NCBI RefSeq assembly: GCF_000797465.1
Contig: NZ_JSWG01000009.1
Location: 186,001 to 250,000 of the forward strand
Direction of reading: 5' to 3'
Source of the DNA: Psychroserpens jangbogonensis
GTDB lineage: Bacteria > Bacteroidota > Bacteroidia > Flavobacteriales > Flavobacteriaceae
DNA length: 64,000 bases
The position numbers were made by a program, and so were the translations under genes. Below the pieces are notes generated by a model. That model saw nothing but the letters and a program-made list of their open reading frames with translations, ran no database searches and was not told where the DNA came from. Positions 1 to 8,320 of the stretch are shown here, piece by piece (the first letter of the stretch is position 1; the number at the start of each line of letters is the position of its first letter).

Positions 1-9
1 TCAAAAACT

Positions 10-328
10 ATGAGGCCTAAAACTTTTTTAGTTACTGGAGGTTTAGGTTTTATTGGATCTAACTTCTTGCCTTATTTTTTAGAAAAACATAAAGATTATA
101 AATTTATATATTGCTCATACAATATGTGAATTGTTAGACGAAATAGATCCTAAAGACCAGTCATATAAAAATCAAATTTCTTTTGTAAAAGATCGTCCAG
201 GACATGATTTTAGATATGCTATTGATGCTTCTAAAATTGAAAAATAACTTGGCTGGAACGCGGATAAAAATTTCGAAGCTGGCATAAAAAAAAGCATTCA
301 TTGGTATCTTAATAAATACAATTCATAA
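10..328 (+). pseudogene. rfbB: rfbB relic (dTDP-glucose 4,6-dehydratase), internally deleted
   Basis: From the ATG at 10 the reading frame gives a classic Rossmann start (VTGGLGFIGSNF) that ends at a stop at 127-129. In another frame, from about 110 to 328, the sequence gives the C-terminus of the same family: [15 protein letters not shown], then [18 protein letters not shown] and LGWNADKNFEAGIKKSIHWYL. The second part also has an in-frame TAA at 245-247. About 200 or more central codons, including the catalytic Tyr-x-x-x-Lys, are missing. It lies directly upstream of rfbC-rfbD, the usual partners of rfbB. An intact rfbB must exist elsewhere if dTDP-rhamnose is made; I cannot see it here. Confidence 0.85.
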
Positions 329-387
329 ACTAACTGAGCCATTATTAAAAAGCGAATATGGTTAATACTTACAACAACTGAAATAAA

Positions 388-933
388 ATGATAGTTGAAC
401 AAACTCAATTAGAAGACTGTTTTATAATTTCACCTAAAATCTTTCGTGATGATAGGGGTTATTTTTTTGAAAGCTTTAATAAAGAAGCATTTAAAACGCT
501 TACAGGAACCTCTGTAAACTTTGTTCAAGACAATCAATCTAAATCATCCAAAGGGGTTTTAAGAGGACTTCATTTTCAAACTGGACCATTTGAACAAGCT
601 AAGCTTGTAACGGTAATTAGCGGAAGCGTCCTTGATGTTTGTGTAGATCTTAGACCAGCCTCTCATTCTTTCGGAAATCATTTTTCTATGGTTTTAGATG
701 GTACAGATAAAAAACAACTATTTATTCCTCGAGGTTTTGCACATGGTTTTCTAGTTTTAGAGGACGACACTGTGTTTTCATATAAATGCGATAATTATTA
801 TAACAAAGACTCAGAAAGAGGTATTATTTATAATGACAAAAAACTAAACATAGATTGGCGCAATAAAACTGAAGATCTTATTCTATCTGAAAAAGATTCT
901 AAATTACCAACATTCGAAAGTCTGTTTGTATGA
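388..933 (+). CDS. rfbC: dTDP-4-dehydrorhamnose 3,5-epimerase
   Basis: RfbC/RmlC epimerises C3 and C5 of dTDP-4-keto-6-deoxyglucose, the third step of dTDP-L-rhamnose synthesis, in the cytoplasm. The 181-residue cupin has the family hallmarks: FFESFN near residue 26, RGLHFQ at 59-64 carrying the catalytic base His62, DVCVDLRP near 83-90 and FIPRGFAHGF at 112-121. Its length is normal for the family. It follows the rfbB relic and overlaps rfbD by 4 nt (ATGA), so the two are translationally coupled. Confidence 0.95.
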   Translation: MIVEQTQLEDCFIISPKIFRDDRGYFFESFNKEAFKTLTGTSVNFVQDNQSKSSKGVLRGLHFQTGPFEQAKLVTVISGSVLDVCVDLRPASHSFGNHFSMVLDGTDKKQLFIPRGFAHGFLVLEDDTVFSYKCDNYYNKDSERGIIYNDKKLNIDWRNKTEDLILSEKDSKLPTFESLFV

Positions 934-1814
934 AAACAAAAATTTTAATCACTGGAGCAAAAGGACAACTGGCAAAAACCATTAATAACCTATACTCCAA
1001 TAATACAGATAATTTAGAGTTTGTATTTGCTTCTAAAGCTGACTTAGATATTACAAACAAAGACCAAGTTCTATCTTTTTTCAATAAACATGAATTCGAT
1101 TATTGTGTTAATTGTGCAGCATATACAAATGTTGAGCAATCAGAACTTCAACCAGACTTAGCACATGAAGTTAATGTAGAAGCTGTTAAAACTTTAGCTG
1201 AAGTATGTGAAAATAATAATATAATTCTTATTCATATTTCTACAGACTATGTGTTTGATGGAGAAACCAATAAGCCTTATGCCGAAGAGGATGAGACCAA
1301 TCCTATTAACGAGTATGGTAAATCAAAACTTGCAGGAGAACAAGCAATTAAAGATGTTTTAAGCCGTTATTTTATAATTAGAACCTCTTGGCTTTATTCG
1401 AGTTATGGTAAGAATTTTGTGAAAACAATAATTGGTAAAATCGAAACTAATAGCGATTTAAATATTACAACATCTCAAACAGGTACTCCAACAAGTTGTG
1501 AAGAGCTTTCTAAATTTATAGTTTTTCTAATGAAGACCAACTCGAACGCTTTTGGAGTATATCATTATAGTAGTCAAGGAGAAACCAATTGGTATGAATT
1601 TGCTTTAGAAATCACTGAGCATTTTAGTTTTTATAATAAACAGAAAATCAAACCAACAGAAACCTTTATAACAAAAGCAAAAAGACCGAAATTTAGCGTT
1701 TTGAGTAATAATAAGGCAAATCAGATTTTTGAAAAAAGGAATAGTTGGAAATACCATGTAAACCAAACGGTAAAGAATATATTAGAAACGACAAAAAACT
1801 CTAATAATTTCTAA
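930..1814 (+). CDS. rfbD: dTDP-4-dehydrorhamnose reductase
   Basis: RfbD/RmlD reduces dTDP-4-dehydrorhamnose to dTDP-L-rhamnose with NAD(P)H. This is a 294-residue short-chain dehydrogenase: nucleotide-binding GAKGQL at 9-14, NCAAYTNVE at 61-69, STDYVFDG at 104-111 and the catalytic pair Tyr129/Lys133 in YGKSK. The start overlaps the rfbC stop by 4 nt. The gene closes the rhamnose block; the following 100 nt gap holds a promoter-like element for gmd. Neither rfbA nor an intact rfbB is visible in the window. Confidence 0.95.
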   Translation: MKTKILITGAKGQLAKTINNLYSNNTDNLEFVFASKADLDITNKDQVLSFFNKHEFDYCVNCAAYTNVEQSELQPDLAHEVNVEAVKTLAEVCENNNIILIHISTDYVFDGETNKPYAEEDETNPINEYGKSKLAGEQAIKDVLSRYFIIRTSWLYSSYGKNFVKTIIGKIETNSDLNITTSQTGTPTSCEELSKFIVFLMKTNSNAFGVYHYSSQGETNWYEFALEITEHFSFYNKQKIKPTETFITKAKRPKFSVLSNNKANQIFEKRNSWKYHVNQTVKNILETTKNSNNF

Positions 1815-1849
1815 TGATTTCAATGCTTAGAAATCAACAACAAAAGCAT

Positions 1850-1857
1850 TACATTTG
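1850..1857 (+). promoter_or_regulatory. candidate Bacteroidota -7 element upstream of gmd
   Basis: TACATTTG matches the Bacteroidota -7 consensus TAnnTTTG and sits about 60 nt before the gmd ATG in the only sizeable gap near the start of the locus. I see no convincing -33 TTTG at the expected spacing, so this is a motif match only. Confidence 0.4.
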
Positions 1858-1915
1858 CAAAGAAATAAACCTTTAAATCTAAATAAGATTTATATTTTTA
1901 AAAAAATAATAATAA

Positions 1916-3034
1916 ATGCAAAAAAAGATAGCATTAATTACAGGAGTAACAGGACAAGATGGCGCATATTTAAGTGAATTTCTTTTAAAAAAGGGATACG
2001 AAGTTCACGGTGTTAAAAGAAGATCTTCGTTGTTTAATACCGATAGAATAGATCACCTTTATCAAGATCCTCATGTAGAAAATAGAAACTTTTTTCTACA
2101 TTATGGCGACTTAACAGATAGCACAAATTTAATTAGAATCATTAAAGAAGTTAAACCCTGTGAAATTTATAATCTAGCTGCAATGAGCCATGTTCACGTG
2201 TCTTTTGAAACACCAGAATATACCGCTAATGCCGATGGGATAGGGACACTTAGAATTTTGGAAGCTATAAGAATTTTAGGGATAGAAAAAACGACCAGAA
2301 TATATCAAGCATCAACATCTGAGCTTTACGGAAAAGTGCAAGAAGTTCCTCAAACGGAAACAACACCATTCTATCCAAGAAGCCCTTATGCAGTTGCAAA
2401 AATGTATGCTTACTGGATTACAGTAAATTATAGAGAAGCTTACGGAATTTATGCTTGTAACGGAATTTTGTTTAATCATGAATCTCCAATTCGAGGTGAA
2501 ACTTTCGTGACCAGAAAAATTACAAGAGCAACTTCAAAAATAGCATTGGGATTACAGGATAAAATCTATTTAGGGAATCTTGATTCAAAAAGAGATTGGG
2601 GGCACGCTAAAGATTATATTCGAATGATGTGGATGATTCTTCAAGCCGACGAGCCTGAAGATTGGGTAATTGCAACTGGTAAAACGACATCTGTTAGAGA
2701 TTTCGTGAAAATGTGTTTTACTCAGATAGGTGTTGAATTAGAATTTAAAGGAGAAGGCTCTGATGAAAAAGGATACATAAAATCCTGTAGTAATTCGGAA
2801 TATAGCTTAGAAATAGGTAAAGAAGTTATTGCTGTTGATGAAAAATATTATAGACCTACTGAAGTTGATTTGTTAGTAGGAGACGCAACAAAAGCAAGAG
2901 AAAAACTAGGTTGGATTCCAGAATATGATTTACCTGCACTTGTTGAAGACATGATGTCTAGTGATTTAGAGCTTATGAAAAAGAAACAATACCTCAAGGA
3001 TGGAGGTTACAGAATCAAAAATTACTTTGAGTAG
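1916..3034 (+). CDS. gmd: GDP-mannose 4,6-dehydratase
   Basis: Gmd converts GDP-D-mannose to GDP-4-keto-6-deoxymannose, the first step to GDP-L-fucose. The 372-residue SDR-family protein shows GVTGQDG at 10-16 for NADP binding, ASTSELYG at 132-139 and the catalytic Tyr158/Lys162 in YAVAK, followed by the typical [20 protein letters not shown] segment. Length and motifs match the family. It is 8 nt upstream of fcl, which performs the next step, so the two form a GDP-fucose pair. Confidence 0.97.
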   Translation: MQKKIALITGVTGQDGAYLSEFLLKKGYEVHGVKRRSSLFNTDRIDHLYQDPHVENRNFFLHYGDLTDSTNLIRIIKEVKPCEIYNLAAMSHVHVSFETPEYTANADGIGTLRILEAIRILGIEKTTRIYQASTSELYGKVQEVPQTETTPFYPRSPYAVAKMYAYWITVNYREAYGIYACNGILFNHESPIRGETFVTRKITRATSKIALGLQDKIYLGNLDSKRDWGHAKDYIRMMWMILQADEPEDWVIATGKTTSVRDFVKMCFTQIGVELEFKGEGSDEKGYIKSCSNSEYSLEIGKEVIAVDEKYYRPTEVDLLVGDATKAREKLGWIPEYDLPALVEDMMSSDLELMKKKQYLKDGGYRIKNYFE

Positions 3035-3042
3035 AATATTTT

Positions 3043-4089
3043 ATGCAAAAGGAATCTAAAATTTACGTTGCAGGACATAGAGGTTTAGTTGGTAGTGCAT
3101 TATTAGAGAACCTAAAAAACAAAGGATTTCATAATATTATTACTAGAACTCATAAAGAATTAGACCTTACTAATCAAAATGAAGTCGCCGTTTTTTTTGA
3201 GGTCGAAAAACCTGACTATGTGTTTTTGGCTGCAGCAAAAGTTGGAGGAATTGTAGCAAATAATGTTTACCGAGCGGACTTTATTTATGATAATATGATG
3301 ATTCAAAACAATGTGATTCATCAAAGCTACGTAAACGGTGTCAAGAAGTTATTATTTTTAGGAAGTACGTGTATTTATCCTAAAAATGCTCCGCAACCAA
3401 TGAAAGAAGATTACCTTCTGACAGATACTTTGGAATATACCAATGAACCTTATGCTATAGCAAAGATTGCGGGTATTAAAATGTGCGAAAGCTACAATTT
3501 ACAATATGGAACAAATTTCATATCTGTAATGCCTACAAATCTTTACGGACCAAATGATAATTTTAATCTAGAAAAATCTCACGTTCTTCCTGCGCTAATT
3601 AGAAAAATCCATTTGGCAAAATTATTAAATGAAAATTCATATTCTGATGTTTTGAAGGATACTGGGTTTTCAACTATAGAAGAAGCTAAAACCTATTTGT
3701 CTTCATTCGGAGTCTCTGAGACTCAAGTTGAAATTTGGGGAACAGGAAATCCGAGAAGAGAATTCTTATGGTCAAAAGACATGGCAGATGCCTGTGTTTT
3801 CATTATGGAAAATAGAGATTTTACGGATACATTTTCAAAAGACGAAAAAGAAGTACGGAACACTCATATCAACATTGGTACAGGTGAAGACATTTCTATT
3901 TCAGAATTAGCAGAAACTATTAAAGCAATTATAGGTTTTAAAGGAGAATTGGTTTACAATGTAGATAAGCCAGACGGTACGCTTAGAAAATTGACAGATG
4001 TATCTAAACTGAATGCTTTAGGATGGAAGCATAAAATAAAATTGGAAGACGGAATAAAGAATATGTATGAGTGGTATAGAAATAAATAA
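3043..4089 (+). CDS. fcl: GDP-L-fucose synthase
   Basis: Fcl/WcaG carries out the 3,5-epimerisation and 4-reduction that give GDP-L-fucose. The 348-residue protein has GHRGLVGS at 11-18, GSTCIYP at 107-113 with Cys110, Tyr137/Lys141 in YAIAK, and His180 in EKSHVLPAL. It is longer than the E. coli enzyme (about 321 residues) because of an insertion of about 30 residues near 190-225, which as I recall is common in Bacteroidota. Its 3' end overlaps the cysQ start by 23 nt, linking fucose synthesis to sulfate activation in one transcript. Confidence 0.95.
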   Translation: MQKESKIYVAGHRGLVGSALLENLKNKGFHNIITRTHKELDLTNQNEVAVFFEVEKPDYVFLAAAKVGGIVANNVYRADFIYDNMMIQNNVIHQSYVNGVKKLLFLGSTCIYPKNAPQPMKEDYLLTDTLEYTNEPYAIAKIAGIKMCESYNLQYGTNFISVMPTNLYGPNDNFNLEKSHVLPALIRKIHLAKLLNENSYSDVLKDTGFSTIEEAKTYLSSFGVSETQVEIWGTGNPRREFLWSKDMADACVFIMENRDFTDTFSKDEKEVRNTHINIGTGEDISISELAETIKAIIGFKGELVYNVDKPDGTLRKLTDVSKLNALGWKHKIKLEDGIKNMYEWYRNK

Positions 4090-4876
4090 GAATTTAAAAA
4101 TTGCGATAGAAGCCTCTTTAAAAGCAGGTGAAGTAATCATGCAAGTTTACGATACGGCTTTTGATGTAGAAATTAAAGATGATAAATCACCTTTAACTGA
4201 AGCAGACAAAAAAGCAAATGATATAATTAACACATTTTTAAAGCCTACACCAATTCCTATTATAAGTGAAGAAAACAAACAAACGGATTATTCTACTAGA
4301 AAACAGTGGGAAACCTGTTGGATTGTTGATCCTGTAGACGGTACAAAAGAGTTTATCAAAAGGAATGGAGAATTTACAGTTAATATTGCTTTAATTAACA
4401 ACGGTAAACCTGTGTTAGGTGTCATTTACGTTCCAGCAACCAAAACATTATATTTTGCTGACGTTTTAAAACAACAAGCGCATAAAGCACAATTAAACTC
4501 TCATAATACAACAATCGAAGAAGCGCTTGAACAGGCAACAGCTCTTCAAACAAAAGAGGTGACAAACAACGTAGAAGTAGTTGGAAGTCGATCTCACATG
4601 AGTCAGGAAACATTAGATTTTGTTGAAGCATTAAAGACGTCTGGTAAAGAAGTGAAAATAGTTTCAAAAGGAAGCTCTCTAAAATTTTGTTTAGTAGCAG
4701 AAGGTAATGCTGATATTTATCCGAGATTTGCACCAACCATGGAATGGGATACAGCAGCAGGCCAAGCTATTTGTAATGCAGTTGGAGTTGAGGTTATTTC
4801 TGAAGACACCAAACAACCCCTTTTATACAATAAAGAAAACCTACTAAACCCTTGGTTTGTGGTTTCAAAGCACTAA
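4067..4876 (+). CDS. cysQ: 3'(2'),5'-bisphosphate nucleotidase CysQ
   Basis: CysQ hydrolyses 3'-phosphoadenosine 5'-phosphate (PAP), the by-product left after PAPS-dependent sulfation. The 269-residue inositol-monophosphatase-fold protein shows EE at 68-69, DPVDGTKEF at 88-96 for metal binding and the second metal motif EWDTAAGQAI near residue 225. The ATG at 4067 lies inside the end of fcl. CysQ next to sulfotransferase genes fits removal of PAP, which inhibits sulfotransferases. It begins the block cysQ-DUF2061-cysC-cysD. Confidence 0.94.
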   Translation: MSGIEINKNLKIAIEASLKAGEVIMQVYDTAFDVEIKDDKSPLTEADKKANDIINTFLKPTPIPIISEENKQTDYSTRKQWETCWIVDPVDGTKEFIKRNGEFTVNIALINNGKPVLGVIYVPATKTLYFADVLKQQAHKAQLNSHNTTIEEALEQATALQTKEVTNNVEVVGSRSHMSQETLDFVEALKTSGKEVKIVSKGSSLKFCLVAEGNADIYPRFAPTMEWDTAAGQAICNAVGVEVISEDTKQPLLYNKENLLNPWFVVSKH

Positions 4877-4881
4877 AATTA

Positions 4882-5337
4882 ATGGCTACATACAAACAAG
4901 AGTCACATATTAGAAGCCTTTTAAAAGGTATTTCTTGGAGAGCTATTGCAACAACAGACACTATACTTGTAGTTTTATTGATTACATGTGTTACTGGAAA
5001 TTGTAGCCTAGAAAGCGCAATTAAAATTGGGACGATTGAGTTTTTGATTAAGTTTATTGCATACTACTTGCACGAAAGAATATGGCAAAGGCGATTAATT
5101 AATAAAGCTGTTACTCAAAAACAAACTCTTCAAAAAACGATATCATGGCGTGTTATTGCAACAACAATGACATTTTTAATCTCTGGTTCGGTATTAGAGT
5201 CCTTTGATGAAATCGCTTTATACATTGCACTTACAGAATTATTTACGAAATTCGTATTATATTACTTACACGAAAGACTTTGGCTAATTCTTCCTTTGGG
5301 AAAAATTAGACAGTTTTTTTTCGACAAAAAAAGATAA
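4882..5337 (+). CDS. Tandem DUF2061 small membrane protein
   Basis: The 151-residue protein has two internal copies of one unit: GISWRAIATTDT near residue 15 and TISWRVIATTMT near residue 85, each followed about 40 residues later by YYLHERIW or YYLHERLW. Each unit has hydrophobic helices. This is the DUF2061 arrangement, and its biochemical role is unknown. I start at 4882 (MATYKQE), after the cysQ stop, rather than at an in-frame ATG 30 nt upstream inside cysQ. It lies between cysQ and cysC, 1 nt before cysC, so a role in sulfate activation or sulfate/PAP handling is plausible but inferred. Confidence 0.85.
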   Translation: MATYKQESHIRSLLKGISWRAIATTDTILVVLLITCVTGNCSLESAIKIGTIEFLIKFIAYYLHERIWQRRLINKAVTQKQTLQKTISWRVIATTMTFLISGSVLESFDEIALYIALTELFTKFVLYYLHERLWLILPLGKIRQFFFDKKR

Positions 5338-5338
5338 T

Positions 5339-5935
5339 ATGTCAAAACATATCATTCCACATAGCTACCAAATATCTAAAAAAGATAGGTTGGACGCTAA
5401 TAAACACAATTCATTTTTAATATGGTTTACAGGTCTCTCCGGTTCTGGGAAATCAACCATTGCAAATGTTGTTGAACAAAAACTATTTGAACAAGGTATA
5501 AGAACATATACGCTTGATGGTGATAATATTAGAAAAGGGATTAACAACGACCTAACTTTTTCTCCTGAAGACAGAAAAGAAAATATTAGGCGTATTGCTG
5601 AAGTATCAAACTTAATGATAGACTCGGGTTCTGTGGTGTTGGCAGCATTTGTTTCTCCATATAAAAAAGATAGAGAGAATATTAGAACTATCGTTAAAGA
5701 TGTTAACTTTGTAGAAGTTTATATCAATACGAGTGTAGAAGAGTGTGAACGTAGAGACGTAAAAGGTCTTTATAAAAAGGCAAGAGCAGGAGAAATTAAG
5801 AATATGACTGGTATTTCTGCGCCTTACGAAGCACCCAAAACCCCTGATATTGAAATAAAAACAGAGATAGAATCTGTTGAAGATTCTGTAAAAAGAATAG
5901 TAGATTTTATAACACCAAAATTGTCAAGGAAATAA
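5339..5935 (+). CDS. cysC: Adenylylsulfate (APS) kinase
   Basis: CysC phosphorylates APS to PAPS, the universal sulfate donor. The 198-residue P-loop kinase has Walker A GLSGSGKST at 32-40, LDGDNIR near 59-65, the conserved FSPEDRKENIRR segment and FVSPYKKDRE. Length is typical for a stand-alone kinase. Its TAA shares one base with the cysD ATG (TAATG), so the genes are coupled. With no PAPS reductase nearby, its product probably feeds the sulfotransferases downstream. Confidence 0.96.
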   Translation: MSKHIIPHSYQISKKDRLDANKHNSFLIWFTGLSGSGKSTIANVVEQKLFEQGIRTYTLDGDNIRKGINNDLTFSPEDRKENIRRIAEVSNLMIDSGSVVLAAFVSPYKKDRENIRTIVKDVNFVEVYINTSVEECERRDVKGLYKKARAGEIKNMTGISAPYEAPKTPDIEIKTEIESVEDSVKRIVDFITPKLSRK

Positions 5936-6840
5936 TGAGTAAATATTATTTAAATTATTTAGACGAATTAGAAAGTGAAGCCATTTACATATTACGTGAA
6001 GTTTGGGCTCAATTTGAAAACCCTGTAATTTTATTTTCTGGAGGAAAAGATTCGATACTTGTAACTCATTTAGCAAAAAAAGCATTCTTTCCAGCTAAAA
6101 TTCCTTTTCCATTAATGCATGTTGATACAGGACATAATTTTCCTGAAACCATTCAATTTAGAGATGATATTATAAACGATTTAGGCGTCGCACTTATCGT
6201 AGGATCTGTTCAAGAATCTATAGACGAAGGGCGAGTTGCTGAAGAAAAAGGAAAAAACGCAACTAGAAATGCACTTCAAATCACAACTCTACTTGATGCA
6301 ATCGAATCTAATAAGATTGATTGTGCAATTGGTGGAGGTCGTAGAGATGAGGAAAAAGCCAGAGCTAAAGAACGTTTCTTTTCACATAGAGATGATTTCG
6401 GGCAATGGGATCCAAAGAACCAAAGACCAGAGCTTTGGAATATTTTTAATGGAAGACATTTTGAAGGAGAACATTTTAGAGCATTTCCAATAAGTAATTG
6501 GACAGAAATGGACGTTTGGAATTATATCAAACGAGAAAATATAGCCATTCCATCTTTGTATTATGCTCATGAACGAGAAGTGGTTTGGAGGCAAGATTCT
6601 TGGATACCAAATTCTGAATTTTTGGTACTTGAAGACCATGAAGAAATCGTTACTAAAAAAATACGTTTTAGAACCTTAGGTGATATCACAATTACTGGAG
6701 GAATTGAATCTGATGCAAATACTTTAGAGAAAATTGCAGAAGAAGTTTCTGGGATGCGTCAAACGGAAAGAGGTAATAGAAGTGATGATAAACGCTCAGA
6801 ATCCGCTATGGAGGACAGAAAGCGTCAAGGTTATTTTTAA
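5935..6840 (+). CDS. cysD: Sulfate adenylyltransferase subunit 2
   Basis: CysD is the catalytic PP-loop subunit that adenylates sulfate from ATP to give APS, working with the GTPase CysN. The 301-residue protein has the PP-loop SGGKDS at 35-40, MHVDTGHNFPET near 60-71 and a normal C-terminus ending DRKRQGYF. In most genomes cysN follows at once; here it begins about 8.1 kb downstream and an MBOAT gene starts 18 nt after the cysD stop. A decayed copy of the cysD 3' end reappears at 10470-10514. Confidence 0.96.
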   Translation: MSKYYLNYLDELESEAIYILREVWAQFENPVILFSGGKDSILVTHLAKKAFFPAKIPFPLMHVDTGHNFPETIQFRDDIINDLGVALIVGSVQESIDEGRVAEEKGKNATRNALQITTLLDAIESNKIDCAIGGGRRDEEKARAKERFFSHRDDFGQWDPKNQRPELWNIFNGRHFEGEHFRAFPISNWTEMDVWNYIKRENIAIPSLYYAHEREVVWRQDSWIPNSEFLVLEDHEEIVTKKIRFRTLGDITITGGIESDANTLEKIAEEVSGMRQTERGNRSDDKRSESAMEDRKRQGYF

Positions 6841-6858
6841 AAACTCACACCAACAGAA

Positions 6859-8310
6859 ATGTTTTTTAATTCCATAGACTTTGCAATATTTTTCCCTATA
6901 GTATTCATACTTTATTGGTTGGTCTCTCAAAAACTCTTTTTAAGAAACCTTCTAGTTTTAGTTGCGAGTTATGTCTTTTACGGATGGTGGGATTGGCGTT
7001 TTTTACTCTTAATAGTTATAAGTTCATTAGTAGATTTTATAGTCGGTCAAAAGCTGTACAAATCTGAAAACTTAAAGCAACGCAAAGGGCTATTATCAAT
7101 TAGTTTAATAGTTAATTTAGGATTTTTAGTCTACTTTAAATACACGAACTTTTTTATAGACACTTTTGTAGATTCTTTTAGGCTTTTTGGGAAGGAGTTA
7201 GAAATATCTACTTTAAACATAATACTTCCTGTTGGCATTAGTTTTTATACATTTCAAACATTAAGCTATACCATTGATATTTATAGAAAACAATTAAAAC
7301 CAACAAAAAATTGGTTAGCCTTTTTCTCTTTTGTTGCCTTTTTCCCTCAGTTAGTTGCAGGACCAATAGAAAGAGCTTCTCATTTATTACCTCAATTTTA
7401 TAAAACTTATAAGTTTAATTACAACCTTGTAAAATCAGGATTGTTATTAATGGCGTTTGGTTTATTCAAAAAAATGGTGATTGCAGATCGCGCTGCAATA
7501 TTAGTTAATCAAGTTTATAATAATCCAACAGACTATCATGGCTATGAAACAATATTAGCTACTGTATTGTTTGCCTTCCAGATTTATTGTGATTTTTCTG
7601 GATATTCTGATATAGCAATTGGAGCCGCTAGAACTATGGGTTTTGATTTGATGAAGAATTTTGATAGTCCGTATTTTTCAAAATCTATTACAGAGTTTTG
7701 GAGACGTTGGCACATCTCACTTTCAACATGGTTTAGGGATTATGTCTACATACCATTAGGAGGAAGTAGAAATGGTAAATATAGAACCTATGCTAATTTA
7801 TTTATCGTATTTGTAGTTAGTGGATTGTGGCATGGAGCAGCAATGACTTTTGTGGTTTGGGGAGCAATTCATGGATTTATAATAGTGTTAGAAAAGGTGC
7901 TAACAAAGTATAGGAAAAAGATATTTACATCAAAAAACCATTTTTTAAATTATTTTTTAGCGATTCCTTTAACGTTTATTATTGTTTGTTTTGCTTGGAT
8001 ATTTTTTAGAGCAAATTCATTTAATGACGCAATGATCGTCATAAATAATTCATTTATTTTCCCTCCTTTTTCATTAGATAATATTCTTTCTAAAGAATTT
8101 GATAGAAGAGAATATTGGGTGTTAATTGTCGCAATAGTTATTTTGTTATTAAAGGATTTCATTGATAGAAATGACAAATGGATAGAAAACTTAAATAAAC
8201 TAAATATTGTTTTTAGATGGTTAATTTACTTAGTTATTGTTTTATCTATTATCTTTTACGGGCAATATGGAGATGATACTCCTGCAGAATTTATATATTT
8301 TCAATTTTAA
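6859..8310 (+). CDS. MBOAT family O-acyltransferase (AlgI-like), copy 1
   Basis: This is a 483-residue polytopic inner-membrane protein of the membrane-bound O-acyltransferase family. It carries PVGISFYTFQ at 124-133, the conserved FWRRWHISLSTWFRDY (His285) and GLWHGAAMTF with the invariant His325. AlgI-type MBOATs move acyl groups, usually acetyl, across the membrane to a periplasmic SGNH partner. It starts 18 nt after cysD and is followed by an SGNH-like gene. Residues 1-340 closely match the second MBOAT in the window, while the last 140 residues are much more divergent. The natural substrate is unknown. Confidence 0.93.
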   Translation: MFFNSIDFAIFFPIVFILYWLVSQKLFLRNLLVLVASYVFYGWWDWRFLLLIVISSLVDFIVGQKLYKSENLKQRKGLLSISLIVNLGFLVYFKYTNFFIDTFVDSFRLFGKELEISTLNIILPVGISFYTFQTLSYTIDIYRKQLKPTKNWLAFFSFVAFFPQLVAGPIERASHLLPQFYKTYKFNYNLVKSGLLLMAFGLFKKMVIADRAAILVNQVYNNPTDYHGYETILATVLFAFQIYCDFSGYSDIAIGAARTMGFDLMKNFDSPYFSKSITEFWRRWHISLSTWFRDYVYIPLGGSRNGKYRTYANLFIVFVVSGLWHGAAMTFVVWGAIHGFIIVLEKVLTKYRKKIFTSKNHFLNYFLAIPLTFIIVCFAWIFFRANSFNDAMIVINNSFIFPPFSLDNILSKEFDRREYWVLIVAIVILLLKDFIDRNDKWIENLNKLNIVFRWLIYLVIVLSIIFYGQYGDDTPAEFIYFQF

Positions 8311-8320
8311 GTTTGTGATA

